Source: an uncultured beta proteobacterium (GTDB lineage: Bacteria; Pseudomonadota; Gammaproteobacteria; Burkholderiales; Burkholderiaceae). From it: a stretch of DNA of 13,571 nucleotides. Both the position numbers and the translations under genes were made by a program. Of this stretch, positions 7,423 to 13,534 are shown piece by piece (the stretch's first letter is position 1; every line of letters starts with the position of its first letter). Location of the stretch: NCBI GenBank assembly GCA_903930665.1, contig CAIYZI010000556.1:1-13571 (forward strand), given 5' to 3'. A model generated the notes under the pieces. It was given only the letters and a program-made list of their open reading frames with translations. It was not told where the DNA came from and ran no database searches.

Positions 7423-7798
7423 AAGATATCCCTTGTATAGATAGTTTCAATTTCTCGATTTCTGTTTTTGTTATGAATGGTATGGCCACAAAATATAAAC
7501 TGTCAGGATCAAGTGAGGCTTCCAGCATTATTAACGCCATATCTAGGTCATCACGCAAATGAACGCAGTCTTCAGATTGCTTATTAATACCTACAATTCT
7601 GTCGCAGGTAACGTTAATACGGCGCAATACTGCCGCTTCATCAGAGCCTATAGGTAATTGCGCATTCGGTAATGCGCGATCTGCCTCGACATAAAGTCGA
7701 CGCGATAATTCTTCTGCAAATTTAGCCATATATCCAGTAATGATTCTTTGCAGTTGCGCGATTGGTACTGCTATGTCATCCTTCTCTTGCAAATTCAT
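7409..7798 (-). CDS. 129-aa hypothetical protein paired with the DUF4337-like gene
   Basis: A soluble helical protein. ATG 7798 is preferred because GAGAAAG lies about eight bases before it; a GTG at 7825 would give 138 aa. The sequence has an N-terminal amphipathic part (VPIAQLQRIITGYMAKFAEE), a middle with VLRRINVTCDRIVGINKQSE, and a segment HLRDDLDMALIMLEASLDPD. There is no signal peptide or membrane segment. I do not recognise the family. Its end overlaps the start of the DUF4337-like gene by 14 bases, which argues for coupled synthesis and perhaps a cytoplasmic partner of that membrane protein. The upstream 450 bases carry no other minus-strand gene, so its promoter must lie there or inside 7826-7950. 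Confidence 0.65.
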   Translation of the reverse strand: MNLQEKDDIAVPIAQLQRIITGYMAKFAEELSRRLYVEADRALPNAQLPIGSDEAAVLRRINVTCDRIVGINKQSEDCVHLRDDLDMALIMLEASLDPDSLYFVAIPFITKTEIEKLKLSIQGISYGSA

Positions 7799-7950
7799 TT
7801 CAGCAATCTTTCTCAATATCGCCACACCCAGCAGGGCAGCAATCAGGGTCTAGGTGGTGCATGCAAAGCCCCTCCTCCCTTGAAGAGCGCCGACCATCTT
7901 CAATCTCTTTTGGAGTTGCGTATCCGGCGGAAAGTTGTGAATTCCAAAGG

Positions 7951-8010
7951 TAATTTCTAACGTACATCGTTATTTTCTAACTTACATAGCTATTTTCTAA
8001 TAGCCAAAAT
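7951..8010. repeat. 20-base tandem repeats, possible IS21-type end remnant
   Basis: Two adjacent 20-base units, TAATTTCTAACGTACATCGT (7951-7970) and TATTTTCTAACTTACATAGC (7971-7990), agree at 16 of 20 positions. A third unit at 7991-8010 keeps only TATTTTCTAA. The preceding 7912-7950 stretch (GCGGAAAGTTGTGAATTCC) gives an impression of IS21-family terminal sequence, which carries multiple short repeats ending in ACA. No istA or istB gene is present, so this would be a remnant. An iteron or regulator-binding array is the alternative. Confidence 0.45.
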
Positions 8011-8148
8011 CTAATCAACCTGAACTTCATTTAACGATATATGTTGCAGTATTCTCACGCTTAGTTCCTTCTGTAAGATGGTGGAAGGTGATTGTGTATG
8101 GATAATTTTTAATCAAACACAGTGTCGGGCATTAAAAAGGAGGGGCTA
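8011..8148. other. Non-coding stretch before the Shedu gene
   Basis: Together with 7826-7950 and 8227-8280 this forms a gap of about 450 bases without a convincing larger gene. Apart from the repeats and the mini-ORF at 8149 I see only AT-rich DNA. A TATGGATAAT box near 8097-8106 could be a -10 element for the Shedu transcript, but no good -35 stands at the right distance. Confidence 0.4.
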
Positions 8149-8226
8149 ATGAAGATACGGCGAGCAACTTTACCCAAGACCATCGCACATAATAGATATC
8201 TGTCCTATGCCAAGTCATTTATTTAA
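8149..8226 (+). CDS. 25-aa mini-ORF with strong ribosome site upstream of Shedu (possible leader peptide)
   Basis: AAAAAGGAGGGG directly before ATG 8149 is the strongest Shine-Dalgarno in this region and is placed at a workable distance. The peptide MKIRRATLPKTIAHNRYLSY ending AKSFI is basic and ends at TAA 8224, 55 bases before the Shedu ATG. It may be a leader peptide, a small regulator or the leftover 5' end of a lost gene. Only the ribosome site and its place support it. Confidence 0.3.
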   Translation: MKIRRATLPKTIAHNRYLSYAKSFI

Positions 8227-8280
8227 CACCAACTAAATATTTTCAGCAGTGAATTAAAATTATTTTTCAAAAGAGGTGCA

Positions 8281-9435
8281 ATGGGCAATTATCAAAATCC
8301 AAAGCCAGGGGAAACATACATAAGTCCTCAGCTGAATGATTTTTCAGACCCCAAGCGTAAAGTGCGCATTGCAACAAAACTAATAGATCAGCCTGAGTCA
8401 TACGCCTTTGCAAAAATCAAAGACGAGATGGTTCTACGGCACAAAGAAGGTGCTAAGACCTGTATACAGGCAAAATTTTTCGAGGATGATCGCAAATTAT
8501 TCGTCCTCAGTATTCAAGGTTATACCGCTGCAACAGAGAAGCCTCACAACGCCAGCTTCTCGTTTGTCGGAGAGGAAATTGATAAACTTATAGAGTTTCT
8601 GAGTCATGTCAAAACTATGCCGCTGACAAGCCGGGGCTCACAAAAAATTACTGATGAAGATCTTCGCAAGATTATCCTTTCGGGAACTCAGGCGCAGACA
8701 ATTTTTCACGATAATCAGGAGCTTTTTTCTGAGGTGCTTCGGTCGGCTGTAACCAAGGATGATGTGATAGCTATCGGTTACAGGAAAAAGCAATTAGAAA
8801 CATTCCAGAAGCTACTCGAAAATCCAACTTATTTTGAGCAAGTTAAAAACAAAAAGCAATGTAAGGACGAGGATGTTTGGCAAAAGTTTTTCGAGAAGAA
8901 TCCTTGGATTTTTGGCTATGGCTTGAGCTATCTCTATTTATCTTCGCTTGATGAGAAAAAGCTTGAGCAGGTCGTTCATGGGCATTCAATTTCTGGTCCC
9001 GGTAAGAGGGTTGATGCCCTGCTGCGAACCCATGGAGTGATTTCAAGTCTATGCTTTGCTGAAATTAAAACTCATAAAACAGACTTACTCCAACCTAAGC
9101 CATACCGATCTGGCTGTTGGGCTCCATCAAATGAGCTTGCTGGTGGGGTGAGTCAAGCACAGGGCACCGTTGCTTTAGCAATTGAGTCTATCCGCAATAA
9201 ACTTACACCCACTAATGATGTTGGCGACCCAACTGGTGAGGGGGTCTTTAGCTATATTCCCAAATCATTTATGGTGGTTGGTAGCCTGCAAGAATTTATG
9301 ACTGAAAAAGGAGTTAATCTGGAGCGCTACAGATCGTTTGAGCTTTTTAGGCGCAACACTAGCAGCCCTGAAATCATCACCTTCGATGAGCTGTATGAGC
9401 GGGCTAGATTCATCGTTGAGCAGCATGAAACCTAA
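8281..9435 (+). CDS. sduA: Shedu anti-phage nuclease SduA (DUF4263)
   Basis: A 384-aa protein with an N-terminal variable region (about 1-190, mixed beta then helical) and a C-terminal DUF4263 domain. The domain begins at DVWQKFFEKNPWIFGYGLSY (199-218), the hallmark W..F..NPWIFG. The PD-(D/E)xK nuclease core follows: D245 in KRVDALLRT, and E261-x-K263 in CFAEIKTHKTDLL. A conserved YRSGCWAPSNELAGGVSQAQ segment (275-294) supplies further family residues, including Q292 and Q294. All the catalytic residues are there, so it should be active. Shedu is known to protect bacteria from phage with this single gene. The start at ATG 8281 has AGAGGTG just upstream. The DUF2971-like gene follows 48 bases after the stop and may be cotranscribed. 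Confidence 0.93.
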   Translation: MGNYQNPKPGETYISPQLNDFSDPKRKVRIATKLIDQPESYAFAKIKDEMVLRHKEGAKTCIQAKFFEDDRKLFVLSIQGYTAATEKPHNASFSFVGEEIDKLIEFLSHVKTMPLTSRGSQKITDEDLRKIILSGTQAQTIFHDNQELFSEVLRSAVTKDDVIAIGYRKKQLETFQKLLENPTYFEQVKNKKQCKDEDVWQKFFEKNPWIFGYGLSYLYLSSLDEKKLEQVVHGHSISGPGKRVDALLRTHGVISSLCFAEIKTHKTDLLQPKPYRSGCWAPSNELAGGVSQAQGTVALAIESIRNKLTPTNDVGDPTGEGVFSYIPKSFMVVGSLQEFMTEKGVNLERYRSFELFRRNTSSPEIITFDELYERARFIVEQHET

Positions 9436-9483
9436 TTGGATGCTCAATGTAGACTCTTTGGTTGGATCTGCGCTGGACCTACA

Positions 9484-10428
9484 ATGAATCAAAGATCCAT
9501 GCCACGTCATGAGGTTTGGCGACTTGCCTATCACAAGCATCGCTACTGCCAACATCTATCTCAGTCGGAACTTAATCGTAGGATACGAGATATTTTTCTA
9601 ACGATGCTTACACTTACTCCTGAGGCGAAGATTGGTGCACCACCCATTACCCCAGAGGGAATACGCTGGTTTGAGCTATGGACGCATGTTTTGGAAGAGA
9701 TGGCACTTCGCTTTGGCCCCTATCCAGCAGGGCTTTCTGAAGAGATTCTACACAGCGAACCTTTCCCTGATTTTGCTGGAGATCTAACTGCAAAGGTGGC
9801 CACAAAACTGCAGCATCTACAAAGTAGCAATGTGTTCATAAAGTTCGGATCACCGGACTACATGCTTGGACTATATGAGCGTGGGGCAATTCGCATTCAA
9901 CCAGCTAGCTACTATAGGCAACCGAATTTCAATGGTGCCATACGAGACGATGAGCTTGCCTTGGATGTCTCGCTGCACCTAAATCGGGATGCAATAGTTA
10001 AAATGGTGTCAAATCCTGAGGACATTCCAGCGAGTCAACAGTCTGAGCGCTTGGACATAAATTTTGCCTCAATGACTGATTATTGGTTGTACTGTGTCAC
10101 TACAGATGTTGGGCCTCGCCTTTTTATAGATTTTGAAGCTCAAGCTTGTGTTGTGATTAAGGATCTGAAGCGCTTCACACGCATGATTCAGCAGGCAGTT
10201 GCATCAAAGGTTAGTCAAGCGCAGTTTAGGAGTGGCGCCGTCACCTACATTGACCCGGTGCTTCCATGTGTTACCTCAATTGATGTGCCGATGTCTAAGC
10301 ACTTTCGATACACGCACCAGCATGAACACCGCTTTATATGGTTGCCGCGCGAACCAGCTGCTTCACTCACATACCTTGATGTTGAGCTTGGCAGTCTAAA
10401 GGACTGCGCTGAACTCATCTTTGTCTGA
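9484..10428 (+). CDS. DUF2971-like protein downstream of Shedu, possible defence partner
   Basis: From ATG 9484 the product is 314 aa; a TTG at 9436 directly after the Shedu stop would add 16. The N-terminal third (1-110) is helical and has no recognised domain. The C-terminal two-thirds have a mixed fold: FIKFGSPDYMLGLYERGAIR (118-137) and QPASYYRQPNFN, then the motif AIRDDEL (152-158), then DYWLYCVTTDVGPRLFIDFE, VTYIDPV, and FRYTHQHEHRFIWLP (274-288). This order (entry strand, a motif for positions near S/N-D, a Y/W..YC strand, and a Q/W-x-E-x-R ending) resembles DUF2971 proteins, which are often found in defence islands. Function is unknown; an ADP-ribosyltransferase-like fold is only a guess. 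No signal peptide. Confidence 0.72.
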   Translation: MNQRSMPRHEVWRLAYHKHRYCQHLSQSELNRRIRDIFLTMLTLTPEAKIGAPPITPEGIRWFELWTHVLEEMALRFGPYPAGLSEEILHSEPFPDFAGDLTAKVATKLQHLQSSNVFIKFGSPDYMLGLYERGAIRIQPASYYRQPNFNGAIRDDELALDVSLHLNRDAIVKMVSNPEDIPASQQSERLDINFASMTDYWLYCVTTDVGPRLFIDFEAQACVVIKDLKRFTRMIQQAVASKVSQAQFRSGAVTYIDPVLPCVTSIDVPMSKHFRYTHQHEHRFIWLPREPAASLTYLDVELGSLKDCAELIFV

Positions 10429-10430
10429 GT

Positions 10431-10459
10431 TGGCTCGCCTTTTTTGCCGAGCTAGCTCG
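10431..10459. repeat. Hairpin and 12-base palindrome after the DUF2971-like gene
   Basis: Three bases after the stop, TGGCTCG (10431-10437) can pair with CGAGCTA (10448-10454) around a loop containing six Ts, giving a stem of about seven pairs with one G-T. The second arm lies inside a perfect palindrome CGAGCTAGCTCG (10448-10459). No T-run follows the stem, so it is not a standard intrinsic terminator. It may still mark the 3' end of the Shedu transcript or be a recombination site. Confidence 0.35.
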
Positions 10460-10523
10460 CATGCCACTACCGGCTCAGCATCTGTAGTGACCGCACGCTC
10501 TCTTACTGTTAGGACGCCCTTTA

Positions 10524-10561
10524 TTGCTAACGAACTACTCCACCAACTGAGCTAAAGCGGC
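10524..10561 (-). pseudogene. 5' half of a broken tRNA gene (Thr-like)
   Basis: On the minus strand the sequence GCCGCTTTAGCTCAGTTGG begins at 10561. It reads as acceptor strand, TA at positions 8-9, and a D-arm (GCTC...GAGT). After that an anticodon-like TTCGTTA follows, but neither the anticodon stem nor a T-arm (GGTTCGA) is found. It starts five bases after the CCA of tRNA-Ser, so it looks like the second gene of a tRNA pair, cut near the anticodon arm. The acceptor resembles a tRNA-Thr, but identity is uncertain. Confidence 0.5.
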
Positions 10562-10566
10562 AATCT

Positions 10567-10656
10567 TGGCGGAAACGGAGGGATTCGAACCCTCGATACT
10601 TTTGCAAATATGCCGGTTTAGTAGACCGGTGCCTTCAGCCGCTCGGCCACGTTTCC
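10567..10656 (-). tRNA. tRNA-Ser with an ACT anticodon (normal gene reads GCT)
   Basis: A 90-base class II tRNA with CCA encoded. The acceptor GGAAACG (from 10656) pairs with CGTTTCC, followed by GCCA (10570-10567). The D-arm is GCC/GGC, the anticodon stem CCGGT/ACCGG, the variable arm about 16-18 bases as in tRNA-Ser, and the T-loop reads GGGTTCGAATCCC. The anticodon loop is CTACTAA, so the anticodon is ACT in place of GCT, the usual form for AGC/AGU serine codons. Serine identity rests on the variable arm and discriminator G, not on the anticodon. All stems pair and it has its own promoter, so it appears to be intact. The 3' end faces the Shedu side and is a plausible attachment site. Confidence 0.9.
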
Positions 10657-10664
10657 GTAAGATG

Positions 10665-10670
10665 ATTATA
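10665..10670 (-). promoter_or_regulatory. -10 element of the tRNA-Ser promoter
   Basis: A perfect TATAAT on the minus strand lies eight bases before the 5' end of tRNA-Ser. The -35 region 16-18 bases further up is weak (CCAATG/GCCAAT). It supports transcription of the tRNA from its own start. Confidence 0.5.
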
Positions 10671-10778
10671 GGGAATGGGCTAACACCATTGGCTAATACA
10701 GCTTTTACACCCCTTTTTTCGGGGGTATTGCTTGATTGTTATTTAGTTTATAAACATTAAAAATAATAGGAAAATTCC

Positions 10779-11102
10779 ATGAACCAATACCTTAAGTTTA
10801 TTGATCGGGCGCAGAAAATTCATGAAGAGCTCGAATTAAATTATTTTGAAATCAAACTGCTTGATTATGCTGCGTTAGCTCATTTTTCTGATCAGTCGAT
10901 TATTGTTCGCGACTTGATTTCTCAAGCGCATATTGCCTCTCAGGCCACCCTTCATAAGACAGTCAAGAATCTGGTAAATAAAAAATTACTGATTGCCACA
11001 ATGAACAAGGACGATGGTCGCCATAAAAATGTTTTACTGACAAGATTGGCGCTAGATCGTTACAAGAAGTTACATGAGGCAATTAAACGGGCTACTGCTT
11101 AA
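10779..11102 (+). CDS. MarR-like winged-helix regulator, 107 aa
   Basis: A small protein with MarR-type winged-helix features. An N-terminal helix (QYLKFIDRAQKIHEEL) is followed by LNYFEIKLLDYAAL (first helix of the DNA-binding domain), VRDLISQAHIASQATLHKTVKNLVNK (helix-turn-helix, about 43-68) and the wing with DDGRHKNVLLT (about 78-88), where the D-x-R motif is typical. A final helix ends the protein. MarR proteins are usually about 140 aa with long dimer helices; this is short, so it is a mini-MarR or a truncated form. AGGAAAA about eight bases before ATG 10779 is a fair ribosome site. The 520-aa gene follows after 25 bases, suggesting an operon that this protein may regulate. Confidence 0.85.
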   Translation: MNQYLKFIDRAQKIHEELELNYFEIKLLDYAALAHFSDQSIIVRDLISQAHIASQATLHKTVKNLVNKKLLIATMNKDDGRHKNVLLTRLALDRYKKLHEAIKRATA

Positions 11103-11127
11103 ATTTGCCCTATTGGGGTAAGCTTTT

Positions 11128-12690
11128 GTGGCCATGCTGCGGACAATGCCCGCTATTGCTGATTTATCGAGGGACGACTGCATATGGCGCTTGGATTGGC
11201 TGGGAGATTGTGGTTATCCCATAGTGATTCGGCGCTATGGCCAACCTAGTATTAAGGCAGTGTTTTCACCTTTAGCATGCGATAAAGACGATCAAGCTAA
11301 TCTGCTTTTGCCCAGCAGTACTAATCATCACCATCAAAAAGAAGTTTGGCTAGCGATTTCAGCATTGCCAATTTTGACGGTGGGCAGTCTTTGGCAAAAA
11401 GGCCTGAAGATTGCTGAACCGGACTACCGGCGAGAAACTTTTCGTGATCTGCAAATTGATCCAGAAACCGCCTCTTTTATTAAGGTCGGCAAGGATATAG
11501 ATGAGAGCTTCGTATTGCCTTTGGCGGCTCATCCGTGGCACCGACTCCATACACATGCCTATTGCGTGATGGTCGCCTTACCTAATGACAAGAAATTAAT
11601 GATTCCTTGCATGGAGTTGATTCGTTTTTACTTTGGATCATCTGGCAACTTTATTCAAAGGCTCTTTACTGAGCCTTTAGGCGTCAATACGCTTTGGAGC
11701 TCTAAAACATTTGATGCCAAGACTCAGAGCCTGCATTTGGTTCTCGCTGACCGAATTTCAGGAGCTTCTGCATCGGATATTGGCCGCATTGCAGGCAGTC
11801 AATTTGCCTGGCGCTCTGCTGCGGGCATCTTTAGCTCTTGTATGAAGGCTTCCTCACAAAACTTACCAATCTACCCCTATACGGGGTTTCCGTTTGAGGG
11901 TAAGACCGATTTAAATGTAAGTGGTAAATGGTTACCCTTTGGGGATAAAGAAAGCGACACTTTTCTTGTTTATCGAATAAATACTTGTACCCACCCCTTC
12001 CCCTTTAAAAAGCTAACTTACGATTTGGCCGATAGTCAGGTTCGAGCAGGCAATGGGGGTGATGGCAAGTCAAAGGCTGGCGGGATTGCTAGGAGCGGTT
12101 CTGATAAGGCGCAAGTGGTTAATAAGGAGCCGGGCAATAACAAGGTTCAGCGAAGTGCTGTTTTTACCACCAAAACCAGATTTCCCGATTTGGAGAAAAA
12201 GCCAGTTTGGCGCATCAAAGCAGAAGTAATGGAGTCGGCTGATGTATTTTTAAGAAAGGCAGATGGCACTCTGGAGCAAATCGCATTTGGAGAATCGGGC
12301 TATGCTACAGACTATGCTGGACTAGACGTACAGCAATGCACCCCATGGCAAGAAGACAAGGATGAGCCTTTGCCTCAATTTGTGATTGATGGACTCAAGA
12401 TGCTCTCCGAAGATCCACAGTATGGCGCTGTTGGTTGCGAGTTAAAAGTGTTTTGCCCGCCGGGCAAAACAAGCCCGATATTTAATCTGCCCTATATCGT
12501 TAATGAGGATGGCGAAATTGAGGAAGAAAGTATGTTTGTTAAAGAGGATGGCGGGGTGAGGCAGAGGCGGGGGTGTTGGGTTTTGTTAGACAAAGATGCA
12601 GCTTATAGGCTTATAGAGGGTCGCCCAATAAATACTTTAGGAAAAACTATTCTTACGGAAGTAGGCTTTGTATTATGTCGGGGTATCTAG
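11128..12690 (+). CDS. 520-aa protein of unknown function, faintly TnsE-like
   Basis: The frame starts at GTG 11128 with GGGGTAAG upstream; ATG 11134 and ATG 11146 are alternatives. Two parts are joined by a low-complexity linker rich in G, S and K (about 303-345). The N-terminal part has DDCIWRLDWLGDCGYPIVI (16-34), a PLAAHPWHRLHTHAYCVMVAL stretch (131-151), KLMIPCMELIRFYFGSS (156-172), then FPFEGKTDLNVSGKWLPF (254-271) and FLVYRINTCTHPFPFKKL (279-296). The C-terminal part has a GLKMLSEDPQYG helix and strands ending RRGCWVLLDKDAAYRLIEG. The order of an IPxxELxR helix, an x-G-K strand, then a linker and a C-terminal domain recalls Tn7 TnsE, from memory and without alignment. No TnsA, B or C lies here. 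Cytoplasmic; function unknown. Confidence 0.75.
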   Translation: MAMLRTMPAIADLSRDDCIWRLDWLGDCGYPIVIRRYGQPSIKAVFSPLACDKDDQANLLLPSSTNHHHQKEVWLAISALPILTVGSLWQKGLKIAEPDYRRETFRDLQIDPETASFIKVGKDIDESFVLPLAAHPWHRLHTHAYCVMVALPNDKKLMIPCMELIRFYFGSSGNFIQRLFTEPLGVNTLWSSKTFDAKTQSLHLVLADRISGASASDIGRIAGSQFAWRSAAGIFSSCMKASSQNLPIYPYTGFPFEGKTDLNVSGKWLPFGDKESDTFLVYRINTCTHPFPFKKLTYDLADSQVRAGNGGDGKSKAGGIARSGSDKAQVVNKEPGNNKVQRSAVFTTKTRFPDLEKKPVWRIKAEVMESADVFLRKADGTLEQIAFGESGYATDYAGLDVQQCTPWQEDKDEPLPQFVIDGLKMLSEDPQYGAVGCELKVFCPPGKTSPIFNLPYIVNEDGEIEEESMFVKEDGGVRQRRGCWVLLDKDAAYRLIEGRPINTLGKTILTEVGFVLCRGI

Positions 12691-13231
12691 AGCTAAAAAG
12701 TCTAGGCACATATTTTTGAGGGATCTTAAGTTGAAGTGCAATCCCATAGTCGTCTATCTGCTGTTTATCGCGAAGGCTCTTAAAGTGCAGTCTGCTTGAT
12801 TCTGGGCATAGACATGCAAGGGCCATCCAAAAAGTAGAGATTTCAGATTCCATTTGTTTTGAGTTATTGAATTGCTGAGATTCAAAATCAAGTAGTAAAT
12901 CTTCAAAATTTTTGGATGAGTTTGCCATCTCGCTTGACTCATCAAAAAGGTGCATAAACTCTTTGGTTGTGACAAAGCGCTGCCAACATTCATTTAGGGA
13001 TCTCGCCAAAACGACAACATCACGACCAGTATTTTTTACAAAAGTATGGTCGGTGTTGGTGGCGTTTATGAAGAAGCCGCGAGTTACATCAGTATTTAAT
13101 TCGGTTTTAACTATTACAACAATTCTATCCGGAAACATTTCCCGGAGCTTGAGCTGGATTTGGCGACGGCTAACTTTTGGGGTGAGTGTTTGACAGTGGT
13201 CGTAAAGCTTTTTAAATTCTTGCTGATGCAT
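12653..13231 (-). CDS. ImmA/IrrE-like protein with a degenerate zinc motif
   Basis: A 192-aa soluble protein from ATG 13231. Residues 80-103 (ECWQRFVTTKEFMHLFDESSE) align with the RF..AHELGHL region of ImmA/IrrE metallopeptidases, but the first histidine is lysine (K90), so the motif is KExxH rather than HExxH. Further on, a segment with E128, E130 and P143 (ESEISTFWMALACLCPESS) resembles the E..A..FA..LL.P stretch. The C-terminal helices (IALQLKIPQKYVPRLFSSR) resemble the family end. The loss of a zinc ligand suggests that it is not a protease, or binds zinc differently. Its 3' end overlaps the convergent 520-aa gene by 38 bases. The 59-aa gene lies 15 bases upstream and probably forms an operon with it. 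Confidence 0.75.
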   Translation of the reverse strand: MHQQEFKKLYDHCQTLTPKVSRRQIQLKLREMFPDRIVVIVKTELNTDVTRGFFINATNTDHTFVKNTGRDVVVLARSLNECWQRFVTTKEFMHLFDESSEMANSSKNFEDLLLDFESQQFNNSKQMESEISTFWMALACLCPESSRLHFKSLRDKQQIDDYGIALQLKIPQKYVPRLFSSRYPDIIQSLLP

Positions 13232-13246
13232 ATTTTTCGGTAAAAA

Positions 13247-13426
13247 TTAAAGCTCTATCAGCTCAAATTCCCCCGCCTCGATTTGAGATAGGGCCTTATT
13301 AATTTGTTCAGCAAACTGCTCAGGCGTAACATCCCTACTGCTACCTGGGAATAGCTTAATGTTTTGAACTGCTAAAGAGTCCGCATCAAATAGGCGCTTT
13401 TGCGCTAATTCCATATTTTGGGACAT
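13247..13426 (-). CDS. 59-aa small protein upstream of the ImmA-like gene
   Basis: The short frame begins at ATG 13426 with a perfect AGGAGG four bases before it, the best ribosome site in the right part of the window. The protein runs MSQNMELAQKRLFDADSLAV, then QNIKLFPGSSRDVTPEQFAE, and ends in AGEFELIEL. It is acidic and helical, with no signal or membrane part. It could bind the ImmA-like protein as a small partner, or act as an antitoxin or adaptor; no family is recognised. The 15-base gap to the downstream gene supports a joint transcript. Confidence 0.8.
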   Translation of the reverse strand: MSQNMELAQKRLFDADSLAVQNIKLFPGSSRDVTPEQFAEQINKALSQIEAGEFELIEL

Positions 13427-13450
13427 GATTCCTCCTAAAATTTCATGTAA

Positions 13451-13469
13451 AAAATGTAACAGACATTTT
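13451..13469. promoter_or_regulatory. Palindrome overlapping the promoter of the 59-aa/ImmA-like operon
   Basis: AAAATGT (13451-13457) and ACATTTT (13463-13469) form a perfect seven-base inverted repeat with a five-base spacer. It covers a possible minus-strand -10 box (TACATT) placed 17 bases from a TGAGAC -35-like hexamer. This is a typical operator arrangement, so a repressor (perhaps the divergent gene's product or the MarR-like protein) may control this operon. The binding protein is unknown. Confidence 0.45.
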
Positions 13470-13534
13470 GGTAGTGTCTCAGTTTGAATTTATCCCATCT
13501 TGACTGATTTCTAGTAATCGTTATGCTTGAGGGT

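Noticed and set aside
7748..7960. Two overlapping plus-strand frames ending near 7953-7960, possibly a transposase tail
   Set aside because: They start inside the antisense of the 129-aa gene. The part after 7826 may be IS21-derived, but no transposase motif is visible.
8078..8149. 23-codon frame MVEGDCVW... ending at TAATG before the mini-ORF
   Set aside because: No Shine-Dalgarno precedes it, and it contains the ribosome site of the next mini-ORF. The evidence for translation is too thin.
9425..9487. 20-codon frame from ATG 9425 inside the end of sduA to a TGA overlapping ATG 9484
   Set aside because: The ATGA junction is tempting as a coupling peptide, but there is no ribosome site and it lies mostly in the sduA end and the short gap. 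Chance cannot be excluded.
10707..10726. ACCCC/GGGGT hairpin as a terminator
   Set aside because: The T-run is in the loop and no T-tract follows the stem on either strand, so an intrinsic terminator is not supported.
10566..10760. Plus-strand frame of 64 codons starting MAETEGFEPS
   Set aside because: It is the antisense of tRNA-Ser. The AETEGFEPS start is a well-known false protein read through the T-arm and acceptor of serine tRNAs.
12754..12993. Minus-strand frame of 79 codons inside the ImmA-like gene
   Set aside because: It is a shifted frame of the longer gene, without a ribosome site and with no domain.
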